Below are positions 1 to 6,178 of a DNA stretch of 7,822 nt, in pieces. The notes under the pieces are model-generated. The model saw nothing but the letters and a program-made list of their open reading frames with translations. It was not told where the DNA came from and searched no databases. The DNA is from an uncultured Bacteroidota bacterium. GTDB taxonomy: Bacteria; Bacteroidota; Bacteroidia; Flavobacteriales; Flavobacteriaceae. Position 1 is the stretch's first letter. Each line of letters starts with the position of its first letter. The stretch is taken from positions 1-7,822 of the forward strand of contig CAISUR010000322.1 of NCBI GenBank assembly GCA_903888655.1, in the 5' to 3' direction. The position numbers were made by a program, and so were the translations under genes.

Positions 1-464
1 TCTTCTTTTCCAAAATCAAATTTATGATCAATAGAAACCAAGTTCACCATTTGCTCTAAATCGTCATATGCACGATACAAAGCATAGGTTATATCTTGCG
101 AACCTCCTAATATAATAGGTATAATTTTGTGTTTTAATAATTTTGAAACAACTTTTTGTACTGCAAAATAGGTGTCTTCTTTAGAATTTCCTGGAAGTAT
201 ATCTCCTAAATCTGCAATTGTTTTGCTCCAATTCCCGGGAAAAAGACTATAAAATTGTTTTCTAACTTCTAATAAATCTGGTTCATTACTATTTTTATTA
301 CCACGATTTTCTAGGACACCAATAATAGCAATATCCATCTTTTCAATTTCTGGAAAATCATGTTCGGTATGAAACACAACTTTACTTGACAAATGTTGAG
401 AAGATAATCGTTTAATATCAATAAGTAGATCCGTGTCTAGTGGAGCAAGAAAATCAAATTCCAT
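1..464 (-). CDS. Arginase/ureohydrolase-family protein, formimidoylglutamase-like, 5' part only (runs off left edge)
   Basis: The reverse strand from the ATG at 464 reads open to the window edge for 154 codons, beginning MEFDFLAPLD. Family members usually exceed 300 aa, so about half is missing. The fold is suggested by IPIILGGSQDITYALYRAYD (residues 115-134), at the place of the arginase GGDHS motif, and by VSIDHKFDFG (143-152), at the place of the DAHxD motif. Flavobacterial homologues are commonly annotated formimidoylglutamase (histidine degradation: formimidoylglutamate to glutamate plus formamide). Here the His of GGDHS is Gln123 and the His of DAHxD is Lys148, while Asp146 and Asp150 remain; the distal Asp ligands lie outside the window. 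A manganese-dependent hydrolase activity is therefore doubtful and I give no symbol. The ATG lies 3 nt past the topA stop, so the two are probably co-transcribed and translationally coupled. Family assignment is fairly sure; function is not. Confidence 0.8.
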   Translation of the reverse strand, partial: MEFDFLAPLDTDLLIDIKRLSSQHLSSKVVFHTEHDFPEIEKMDIAIIGVLENRGNKNSNEPDLLEVRKQFYSLFPGNWSKTIADLGDILPGNSKEDTYFAVQKVVSKLLKHKIIPIILGGSQDITYALYRAYDDLEQMVNLVSIDHKFDFGKE

Positions 465-467
465 TGG

Positions 468-2969
468 TTATTTCTTTTTTGCTGTTGTCTTTTTTGTCGC
501 TGTTTTTTTAGCTGGTGCTTTTTTAGATGGAGTTTTCTTTTCAATCATTTCTTGAACTTGTTCCAGTGTCAGTTTTGAAGCATCGATGTCTTTATTCAAT
601 TCAATCTTCATTTTACCTTTTATAATTTCCGATCTTCCCCAACGAGCTTTTTGAACTATAATTCCCTCTGCTGCCCAATTGTGTATTACTTTATCAATAT
701 CTTTTTGTTGCTTTTCTTCAATCAATTCATTGATATCTGACTGTGTTAAGTTATCAAAATTATATTTTTTATTTACATTAATAAAAATACCATTCCATTT
801 TAAAAATGGACCAAAACGACCTACTCCTTTTTGAACTGGTAAATTATCATACATTCCAATTGGAGCATCAGCTTGTTGCTTATCATCGATTAATCCTTGT
901 GCAATTTCCATAGTAGCATCCATTGGATCCATTCCTTTCGGTAGCGAAATAAATTGAGAACCAAATTTAACATAAGGCCCAAAACGACCATTATTTACTT
1001 CTATTTCTTCTCCTTTATAAACACCCAATTGCTTTGGAAGCAAAAACAAATTCAAGACTTCTTCTAAGGTAATGTTTCCAATATTTTGATCCTGACGCAA
1101 ACTCGCAAATTGTTTATTCTCATCATCAGCACTTCCTATTTGAGCCATAGCTCCATATTTACCTAATCTCACAGATACTGGTTTGCCTGATTCTGGATGA
1201 ATTCCAAGAATTCTTTCGCCACTTTCTCTATCAGCATTTTTTTCAACATCAACTACATTGGGATGAAAATGCGAATAAAAATCATTCATCATTTTTGCCC
1301 AATCTACATTTCCTTCCGCAATTTCATCAAAATCTTGTTCAACTTTTGCAGTGAAATTGTAATCCAAAATTGAATCAAAGTTTTTGACCAAAAAGTCATT
1401 TACAATAATTCCGATATCCGTTGGAACTAATTTTCCTTTATCCGAGCCAACATTTTCAGTTAAAACTTGTGCTTTAACCGCTGCATCTCTCAAAACTATC
1501 TGATTGTATTTTCGTTCTTGCCCTTCAAAACTTCCTTTTTCAACATAAGTCCTAGCGATAATAGTAGAAATCGTTGGCGCATAAGTTGATGGACGACCAA
1601 TCCCTAATTCTTCCAATTTCTTTACTAAGGAAGCCTCTGTGTAACGGCTAGGAGGACGAGAAAATCGTTCTGTAGCGGTAATATAATTGTTAGTCAATAT
1701 TTCGTTAACTCGTAAAGCTGGCAACATTCCTTCTTGTTCCTCTTCATCTTCATCATGACCTTCAAGATATACTTTTAAGAAACCCTCAAATTTGATAACT
1801 TCACCAGTAGCAGTAAAAGTTTCAGCATAATTGTTAGCTTCAATTTTCACATTGGTTCGTTCCAATTCCGCATCACTCATTTGAGAGGCTAATGTTCTTT
1901 TCCAAATCAATTCATACAATCTGGCTTGATCTCTTTCTACATTCACAGTATGACGAGACATATCGGTTGGACGAATCGCCTCATGCGCTTCTTGTGCGCC
2001 TTTCGATTTTGTATTAAAACTTCGAGGTTTTGAAAATTCCTTGCCGTAGTAGCTTGTAATTTCTGCTTGAGCAGCAGCCATAGCCTCTTGCGAAAGATTT
2101 ACACTATCCGTTCTCATGTAAGTAATCAATCCAGCTTCATACAATCGTTGGGCAATTTGCATGGTGATTCCAACTGGTAAATACAACTTTCTAGCAGCTT
2201 CTTGTTGCAATGTAGAAGTCGTAAATGGCGCTGCCGGTGATTTTTTGGTAGGTTTTGTTTCTAAATCGCCTACTTTATAGGATGAACCTATATTTTTATT
2301 TAAGAAATCTTCTGCCTCTTTTTTGGTCGAAAAGTTCTTTGGTAATTTAGCTTTAAATGTCTTTCCTGCCTCGTTTGTAAATTCTGCCGTGATACTATAC
2401 GATGCATCGGCATTAAAATCTTGAATTTCGCGCTCTCTTTCGACGATTAATCTAACAGAAACCGATTGAACTCGTCCTGCGGACAACCCTCCTTTTACTT
2501 TTTTCCATAATACTGGAGATAGTTCATAACCTACTAATCTATCTAAAACTCTTCTGGCTTGTTGTGCATTTACCAAATTATAATCGATTCCTCTCGGGTT
2601 TTCGATTGCTTTTTGAATAGCTGTTTTAGTAATTTCGTGAAAAACGATACGTTTTGTTTTCTTTGGATCTAATTTTAATTCTTCAGATAAATGCCAAGAA
2701 ATAGCTTCTCCTTCGCGATCCTCATCGGAAGCCAACCAAACCATTTCGGCATTTTTAGCTAATCCTTTTAGTTTAGAAACCAACGCCTTCTTATCAGCAG
2801 AAACCTCATATCTAGGCTTAAAACCATTGGCGACATCTACTCCTATTTCTTTTGAAGGCAAGTCGGCAATATGTCCATAACTTGATTCTACCTGATAGTC
2901 GGAACCAAGAAATTTTTCGATAGTTTTTGCTTTAGCTGGTGACTCAACGATTACTAAATTCTTTGCCAT
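468..2969 (-). CDS. topA: DNA topoisomerase I (type IA)
   Basis: This 833-aa cytoplasmic enzyme relaxes negative supercoils by cutting and passing single strands. The N-terminal Toprim domain (about 3-115) has the catalytic Glu9 in IVESPAKAKTI and the metal-binding DxDxEG motif at Asp82/Asp84/Glu86. The type IA core follows (about 125-570), with LVGYELSP (145-152), GGLSAGRVQSV (160-170) and the active-site Tyr284 in GLITYMRTDS. An acidic loop (EGHDEDEEEQEG, 403-414) interrupts the core. The C-terminal part has topoisomerase C-terminal repeats recognisable by GRFGP (661-665 and 718-721 as GRFG), a third degenerate one near RWGRSE (776-781), and a Lys/Ala/Thr tail (812-833). The protein has no cysteine at all, so it lacks the zinc ribbons of the E. 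coli enzyme, whose DNA-binding role the repeats and basic tail presumably take over. A -7 box lies 21 nt upstream of the ATG. It leads the topA/arginase-like pair and is divergent from miaB. Confidence 0.98.
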   Translation of the reverse strand: MAKNLVIVESPAKAKTIEKFLGSDYQVESSYGHIADLPSKEIGVDVANGFKPRYEVSADKKALVSKLKGLAKNAEMVWLASDEDREGEAISWHLSEELKLDPKKTKRIVFHEITKTAIQKAIENPRGIDYNLVNAQQARRVLDRLVGYELSPVLWKKVKGGLSAGRVQSVSVRLIVEREREIQDFNADASYSITAEFTNEAGKTFKAKLPKNFSTKKEAEDFLNKNIGSSYKVGDLETKPTKKSPAAPFTTSTLQQEAARKLYLPVGITMQIAQRLYEAGLITYMRTDSVNLSQEAMAAAQAEITSYYGKEFSKPRSFNTKSKGAQEAHEAIRPTDMSRHTVNVERDQARLYELIWKRTLASQMSDAELERTNVKIEANNYAETFTATGEVIKFEGFLKVYLEGHDEDEEEQEGMLPALRVNEILTNNYITATERFSRPPSRYTEASLVKKLEELGIGRPSTYAPTISTIIARTYVEKGSFEGQERKYNQIVLRDAAVKAQVLTENVGSDKGKLVPTDIGIIVNDFLVKNFDSILDYNFTAKVEQDFDEIAEGNVDWAKMMNDFYSHFHPNVVDVEKNADRESGERILGIHPESGKPVSVRLGKYGAMAQIGSADDENKQFASLRQDQNIGNITLEEVLNLFLLPKQLGVYKGEEIEVNNGRFGPYVKFGSQFISLPKGMDPMDATMEIAQGLIDDKQQADAPIGMYDNLPVQKGVGRFGPFLKWNGIFINVNKKYNFDNLTQSDINELIEEKQQKDIDKVIHNWAAEGIIVQKARWGRSEIIKGKMKIELNKDIDASKLTLEQVQEMIEKKTPSKKAPAKKTATKKTTAKKK

Positions 2970-2989
2970 TTCGGATTTTGTTTATTCGG

Positions 2990-2997
2990 CAAAAGTA
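2990..2997 (-). promoter_or_regulatory. Putative topA promoter, -7 box
   Basis: On the minus strand this reads TACTTTTG, a full match to the Bacteroidota -7 consensus TAnnTTTG. It would start transcription near 2986 and give a leader of about 16 nt before the ATG at 2969. No TTG/TTTG -33 element is visible at the usual 17-23 nt upstream; that stretch is only A/T-rich. The call rests on one box in the right place. Confidence 0.55.
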
Positions 2998-3083
2998 TAT
3001 GTTTTTTTTAAATTTTGAGTTTTTGATTTAATTTTTGAAGAATTACCATTTTCTAAATTGAAATTATATTCCCAGAATATTGG

Positions 3084-3110
3084 AGTTTTTTATGCATCAG
3101 ATAAAAAACT
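3084..3110. repeat. Perfect 10-bp inverted repeat with 7-nt spacer
   Basis: AGTTTTTTAT (3084-3093) and its exact reverse complement ATAAAAAACT (3101-3110) flank the spacer GCATCAG. As RNA the stem could extend by two G-U pairs and a U-A pair outward. It lies about 90 bp upstream of the topA -7 box and about 130 bp upstream of the miaB -33 element. No gene ends here and the stem has almost no GC, so it is not a terminator of a visible gene. It could be an operator, the terminator of an unseen small transcript, or chance in AT-rich DNA. Confidence 0.6.
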
Positions 3111-3240
3111 TTAACACTATTAAAAAACCTAGAATTCTCACAATTAACTTTTAAGTTCATAAAATATGTAGTCATGCAAATCGATTCAGTAAATTTATTT
3201 CATTTCAGAACAAAAGATTATTCAAACATTAACTGCCATC

Positions 3241-3272
3241 TTGTCAGATTTTAATTTTTAGTATTATCTTTG
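3241..3272 (+). promoter_or_regulatory. Putative miaB promoter, Bacteroidota sigma-A type
   Basis: TTG at 3241-3243 (-33 element), a 21-nt spacer and TATCTTTG at 3265-3272 match the Bacteroidota primary promoter pattern (TTG or TTTG, 17-23 nt, TAnnTTTG). Transcription would start near 3276, giving a leader of about 55 nt before the miaB ATG at 3331. The -7 octamer is identical to the one upstream of lptE. Confidence 0.75.
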
Positions 3273-3275
3273 CAC

Positions 3276-3289
3276 TCCGATGATTCGGA
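3276..3289 (+). promoter_or_regulatory. Small hairpin at the predicted 5' end of the miaB transcript
   Basis: TCCGA (3276-3280) pairs with TCGGA (3285-3289) around the loop TGAT. It coincides with the predicted transcription start, so it would form a 5'-terminal stem, which in other bacteria can protect mRNA from 5'-end decay. The sequence shows only the pairing; the role is inferred, and a 5-bp stem could be chance. Confidence 0.35.
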
Positions 3290-3310
3290 AAAATTAAGAT
3301 TAAACAGATA

Positions 3311-3325
3311 CTGAAATAAATTCAG
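3311..3325 (+). promoter_or_regulatory. Small hairpin just before the miaB start codon
   Basis: CTGAA (3311-3315) pairs with TTCAG (3321-3325) around ATAAA, ending 5 nt before the ATG at 3331. A stem there could affect ribosome access, but five mostly A-U pairs are weak and no regulator is evident. Confidence 0.3.
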
Positions 3326-3330
3326 CATAA

Positions 3331-4776
3331 ATGGAAAAGGAAATTAATGAACAATTACAAGGACAAAGTTTGGTTCTTGAGCAAAAACCAGAAAATACTA
3401 AAAAACTATATATTGAAAGTTATGGTTGCGCTATGAATTTTTCGGATAGCGAAATTGTAGCTTCTATTCTAACCAATGAAGGTTATAATACAACTCAAAT
3501 ATTGGAAGAAGCCGATTTGGTTTTGGTAAATACTTGTTCGATTCGCGATAAAGCAGAGCAAACCGTTAGAAAACGTTTAGAAAAATACAATGCTGTAAAA
3601 CGTACCAATCCTACAATGAAAGTAGGTGTTTTAGGCTGCATGGCGGAACGATTAAAAACACAATTTTTGGAAGAAGAAAAAATTGTGGATATGGTAGTTG
3701 GTCCCGATGCTTACAAAGATTTACCCAATTTATTAAAGGAAGTTGAAGAAGGCAGAGAGGCTATAAATGTGATTCTTTCGAAAGAAGAAACCTACGGTGA
3801 TATTTCTCCAGTACGATTGATGAGCAATGGCGTTACTGCTTTTGTTTCCATTACTCGCGGATGCGATAATATGTGTACTTTTTGCGTCGTTCCATTCACG
3901 CGTGGAAGAGAACGAAGCCGCGAGCCTCAGAGCATTATGGCAGAAATTCAGGATTTGTGGGATAAAGGATTTAAAGAGATTACGCTTCTAGGTCAAAATG
4001 TAGATAGTTATTTATGGTATGGTGGAGGATTGAAAAAAGATTTTGATAAAGCAACAGAAATGCAAATTGCAACAGCTGTTAAATTTGAACATTTATTAGA
4101 AATGGTAGCCGTGGCTTTTCCTAAAATGAGAATTCGCTTTTCGACCTCCAATCCTCAAGACATGCACGAAGAAGTGCTTCATGTAATTGCAAAATACCCA
4201 AACATTTGCAAACATATTCATCTACCTGTTCAATCGGGAAGTAATAGAATTCTTGCTGCAATGAATCGTTTGCATACTCGTGAAGAATATATGAGATTAA
4301 TTGATAAAATTAACACTATTATTCCTAATTGCGGTATTACACAAGATATGATTGCCGGTTTTCCAACCGAAACAGAAGAAGATCATCAAGACACTTTGTC
4401 GTTAATGGAATATGTAAAATATAGCTTTGGTTATATGTATGCTTATTCGGAACGACCAGGAACATTAGCGGGCAGAAAAATGGAAGATGATGTTCCAGAA
4501 GCAACCAAATTAAGACGCCTGCAAGAAATTGTGGATTTACAGAGAGTTCATAGTGGTTACAGAACCCAAGAGTTTCTTGGACAAACTGTAGAAGTCTTGG
4601 TTGAAAAAACTTCTAAAAAATCTGATCATGATTTATCTGGAAGAAATTCTCAAAGCATCGTAGTCGTTTTTCCAAAAGAACACTACAAAATTGGTGATTT
4701 CGTTAACGTACAAATAACCAACTGCACGAGCGGCACATTAATTGGAAAAGCGGTTGGGTATAGTGAAATGAATTAA
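3331..4776 (+). CDS. miaB: tRNA-2-methylthio-N6-isopentenyladenosine(37) synthase (radical SAM methylthiotransferase)
   Basis: This 481-aa cytoplasmic enzyme adds the methylthio group to i6A37 of tRNAs reading UNN codons, giving ms2i6A and improving decoding. The three domains appear in order. The N-terminal methylthiotransferase (UPF0004) domain (about 25-140) has cluster ligands Cys33 (SYGCAMN), Cys69 (VNTCSIR) and Cys103 (LGCMAER). The radical SAM domain (about 165-400) has CxxxCxxC at Cys178/182/185 (RGCDNMCTFC). The C-terminal TRAM RNA-binding domain (about 413-476) starts EFLGQTVEVLVE and ends GTLIGKAVG. ITRGCDNMCTFCVVPFTRGRERSR-type sequence and DMIAGFPTETEED (339-351) favour MiaB over RimO or MtaB. 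About 20 extra residues after GQNVDSY (221-227) set it apart from E. coli MiaB; I recall similar insertions in other Bacteroidota. The ATG at 3331 follows a good promoter. A sigma-54 regulator follows 73 nt downstream on the same strand. Confidence 0.96.
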   Translation: MEKEINEQLQGQSLVLEQKPENTKKLYIESYGCAMNFSDSEIVASILTNEGYNTTQILEEADLVLVNTCSIRDKAEQTVRKRLEKYNAVKRTNPTMKVGVLGCMAERLKTQFLEEEKIVDMVVGPDAYKDLPNLLKEVEEGREAINVILSKEETYGDISPVRLMSNGVTAFVSITRGCDNMCTFCVVPFTRGRERSREPQSIMAEIQDLWDKGFKEITLLGQNVDSYLWYGGGLKKDFDKATEMQIATAVKFEHLLEMVAVAFPKMRIRFSTSNPQDMHEEVLHVIAKYPNICKHIHLPVQSGSNRILAAMNRLHTREEYMRLIDKINTIIPNCGITQDMIAGFPTETEEDHQDTLSLMEYVKYSFGYMYAYSERPGTLAGRKMEDDVPEATKLRRLQEIVDLQRVHSGYRTQEFLGQTVEVLVEKTSKKSDHDLSGRNSQSIVVVFPKEHYKIGDFVNVQITNCTSGTLIGKAVGYSEMN

Positions 4777-4820
4777 CGAAATTAGCAATAGCTACAAAAA
4801 TTAATTGCAATAAAACAAAA

Positions 4821-4836
4821 ATCTGTGAATCTGTGG
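4821..4836 (+). repeat. 8-bp tandem direct repeat ATCTGTGA/ATCTGTGG upstream of the regulator
   Basis: ATCTGTGA (4821-4828) is followed at once by ATCTGTGG (4829-4836), ending 13 nt before the ATG at 4850. From memory, similar ATCTGTG-type doublets followed by GCAAA recur in intergenic regions of Flavobacterium genomes, so this may be one copy of a dispersed short repeat. That point is recall, not something this window can show. It does not match a sigma-54 -24/-12 promoter. Confidence 0.6.
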
Positions 4837-4849
4837 CAAATAATAAATT

Positions 4850-6112
4850 ATGGAAACAATACAGTCTATAAAACAACGATTTGAAATTATTGGAAACGAT
4901 CCAAAACTCAATCGTGCAGTAGAAAAAGCCATTCAGGTAGCTCCTACCGATATTTCGGTGTTGGTAGTTGGTGAAAGTGGTGTGGGAAAAGAAAGTATTC
5001 CAAAAATTATACATTCGCTTTCGCATAGAAAACACGGAAAATACATTGCTGTCAATTGTGGTGCCATACCAGAAGGCACCATTGATAGTGAATTGTTTGG
5101 ACATGAAAAAGGATCTTTTACAGGGGCTACTGGTGCTCGTGAAGGGTATTTTGAAGTAGCCGATGGCGGGACTATTTTTCTTGATGAAGTTGGCGAACTG
5201 CCTTTAACGACTCAAGTGCGTTTGCTTCGTGTGTTGGAAAATGGAGAATTTATCAAAGTTGGTTCATCACAAGTACAAAAAACTAACGTACGAATTGTAG
5301 CGGCTACCAATGTCAATATGTTTGATGCCATTGAAAAAGGGAAATTTCGTGAAGATTTATACTATCGATTGAGTACTGTAGAAATTGCGCTACCTCCTTT
5401 GCGAGACAGAAAAGATGACATTCATTTGTTGTTTAGAAAATTTGCTTCCGATTTTGCTCATAAATATAAAATGCCTGCCATTAAATTGGAAGAAAACGCA
5501 ATTCCCTATCTTCTAGGATATCGTTGGAGTGGAAACATTCGTCAATTGCGCAATGCTGCCGAACAAATATCAGTTCTAGAAACAAAACGAGAGATTTCTC
5601 TACCAACGTTAATGTCTTATCTACCTAAAGAGGGAAGCCAATTACCAAGCGTCATTAAAGATAAAAAAAGTAACAGTGACTTCTCTACCGAGCGAGATAT
5701 CTTGTACAAAGTACTTTTTGATATGAAAAGTGATTTGAACGATTTGAAAAAATTAACATTAGAATTAATGAAAAATGGAACAAAAGTTCAAGACATTAAT
5801 CCTAACCTGATTCTGAAAGTATATGGAAAATCAGATGAAGAAACTTTTTTTGAAGATCATTCAAGAACTGATATTGTTCAAAACAATAATCATATAGATC
5901 AAGAAGAATTTGAGGATGATGAAGATGACCACAACAATTACCTATTTGCCGAAACCGTTGAGGAAGAGGAGATTTTAAAATTGGAACAAAAAGAAATTGA
6001 GCTCATCAAAAAATCATTAGAAAAAAACAAAGGAAAACGAAAAGCCGCTGCGGATGAACTAGGAATTTCGGAACGAACATTATATAGAAAAATCAAACAA
6101 TACGATTTGTAG
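4850..6112 (+). CDS. Sigma-54-dependent transcriptional activator (AAA+ enhancer-binding protein, no receiver domain)
   Basis: This 420-aa ATPase would remodel RNA polymerase holding sigma-54 at -24/-12 promoters. The AAA+ domain begins almost at the N-terminus (about 10-245). It shows Walker A GESGVGKE (41-48, Lys47), the sigma-54 contact loop GSFTGA (88-93), Walker B IFLDEVGE (109-116), sensor I RIVAATN (148-154), arginine-finger region FREDLYYRL (166-174) and sensor II WSGNIRQLRN (226-235). The C-terminus is a Fis-type helix-turn-helix (about 385-420) containing ADELGISERTLYRKIK. The roughly 120-residue linker has a helical stretch (281-310), then an acidic patch EEFEDDEDD (352-360). There is no receiver, PAS or GAF domain, so control must come from expression level, a partner protein or the linker. 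Ser replaces the usual first Ala of GAFTGA, while Phe and Thr are kept. It probably shares the miaB transcript. Target genes cannot be read from the window. Confidence 0.95.
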   Translation: METIQSIKQRFEIIGNDPKLNRAVEKAIQVAPTDISVLVVGESGVGKESIPKIIHSLSHRKHGKYIAVNCGAIPEGTIDSELFGHEKGSFTGATGAREGYFEVADGGTIFLDEVGELPLTTQVRLLRVLENGEFIKVGSSQVQKTNVRIVAATNVNMFDAIEKGKFREDLYYRLSTVEIALPPLRDRKDDIHLLFRKFASDFAHKYKMPAIKLEENAIPYLLGYRWSGNIRQLRNAAEQISVLETKREISLPTLMSYLPKEGSQLPSVIKDKKSNSDFSTERDILYKVLFDMKSDLNDLKKLTLELMKNGTKVQDINPNLILKVYGKSDEETFFEDHSRTDIVQNNNHIDQEEFEDDEDDHNNYLFAETVEEEEILKLEQKEIELIKKSLEKNKGKRKAAADELGISERTLYRKIKQYDL

Positions 6113-6114
6113 TT

Positions 6115-6140
6115 AATTGATAATTAAAATTGATAATTAA
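6115..6140 (+). repeat. Perfect 13-bp tandem duplication before lptE
   Basis: AATTGATAATTAA occurs at 6115-6127 and again, directly adjoining, at 6128-6140, followed by a partial echo CAATTA (6141-6146). It starts 2 nt after the regulator's stop codon. The second copy supplies the TTG (6130-6132) of the proposed lptE -33 element. From memory, AATTGATAATTAA-like runs are common between genes in Flavobacterium, so slippage-prone intergenic filler is a likely explanation. Confidence 0.8.
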
Positions 6141-6162
6141 CAATTAGAATATAATATCTTTG
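6130..6162 (+). promoter_or_regulatory. Putative promoter of the lptE-TPR-secG operon
   Basis: TTG at 6130-6132, a 22-nt spacer and TATCTTTG at 6155-6162 fit the Bacteroidota primary promoter. Transcription would begin near 6166, leaving a leader of about 13 nt before the ATG at 6179. The site sits in the 66-nt gap after the sigma-54 regulator, so lptE and the genes after it can be expressed independently of miaB. There is no -24/-12 signature (TGGCAC-n5-TTGC), so the neighbouring regulator is not an obvious activator here. Confidence 0.7.
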
Positions 6163-6178
6163 ACTTTTAATTTTTTTG

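Larger units (their letters stand above)
2970..3330. other. Divergent topA-miaB intergenic region, 361 bp, no gene
   Basis: This very AT-rich spacer separates the divergent starts of topA and miaB. It holds the topA -7 box at its left end and the miaB promoter and leader at its right end. Between them lie a perfect 10-bp inverted repeat (3084-3110), a smaller dyad AACTT-TT-AAGTT (3146-3157), the 8-bp palindrome AGAATTCT (3131-3138) and ATATT-CCCAG-AATAT (3066-3080). AATTTATTTCA at 3192-3202 recurs inverted at 3312-3322 in the miaB leader. I see no protein-coding sequence, tRNA or recognisable riboswitch. In DNA this AT-rich, short dyads arise easily by chance, so only the 10-bp one is listed separately. 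Confidence 0.8.

Noticed and set aside
4831..4849. Sigma-54 promoter at TGGCAAATAATAAATT before the regulator
   Set aside because: TGGCA is present by chance, but the GC dinucleotide of the -12 element (TTGC) is missing at the required spacing.
4777..4849. Terminator or separate promoter between miaB and the regulator
   Set aside because: Only a short palindrome ATTGCAAT (4804-4811) is present; no GC-rich stem with a T run and no TAnnTTTG box was found.
4703..5104. Minus-strand open frame of 133 codons
   Set aside because: It lies opposite the miaB 3' end and the AAA+ domain of the regulator, which are clearly real. Its product has no recognisable domain and looks like an antisense shadow.
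4968..5159. Plus-strand open frame of 63 codons
   Set aside because: It is entirely inside the sigma-54 regulator in another frame, across the Walker A to GSFTGA region; no independent start signal or family.
6176..6178. TTG as the lptE start codon
   Set aside because: It is immediately followed by ATG (6179), which gives a standard lipoprotein signal peptide and is the more likely start.
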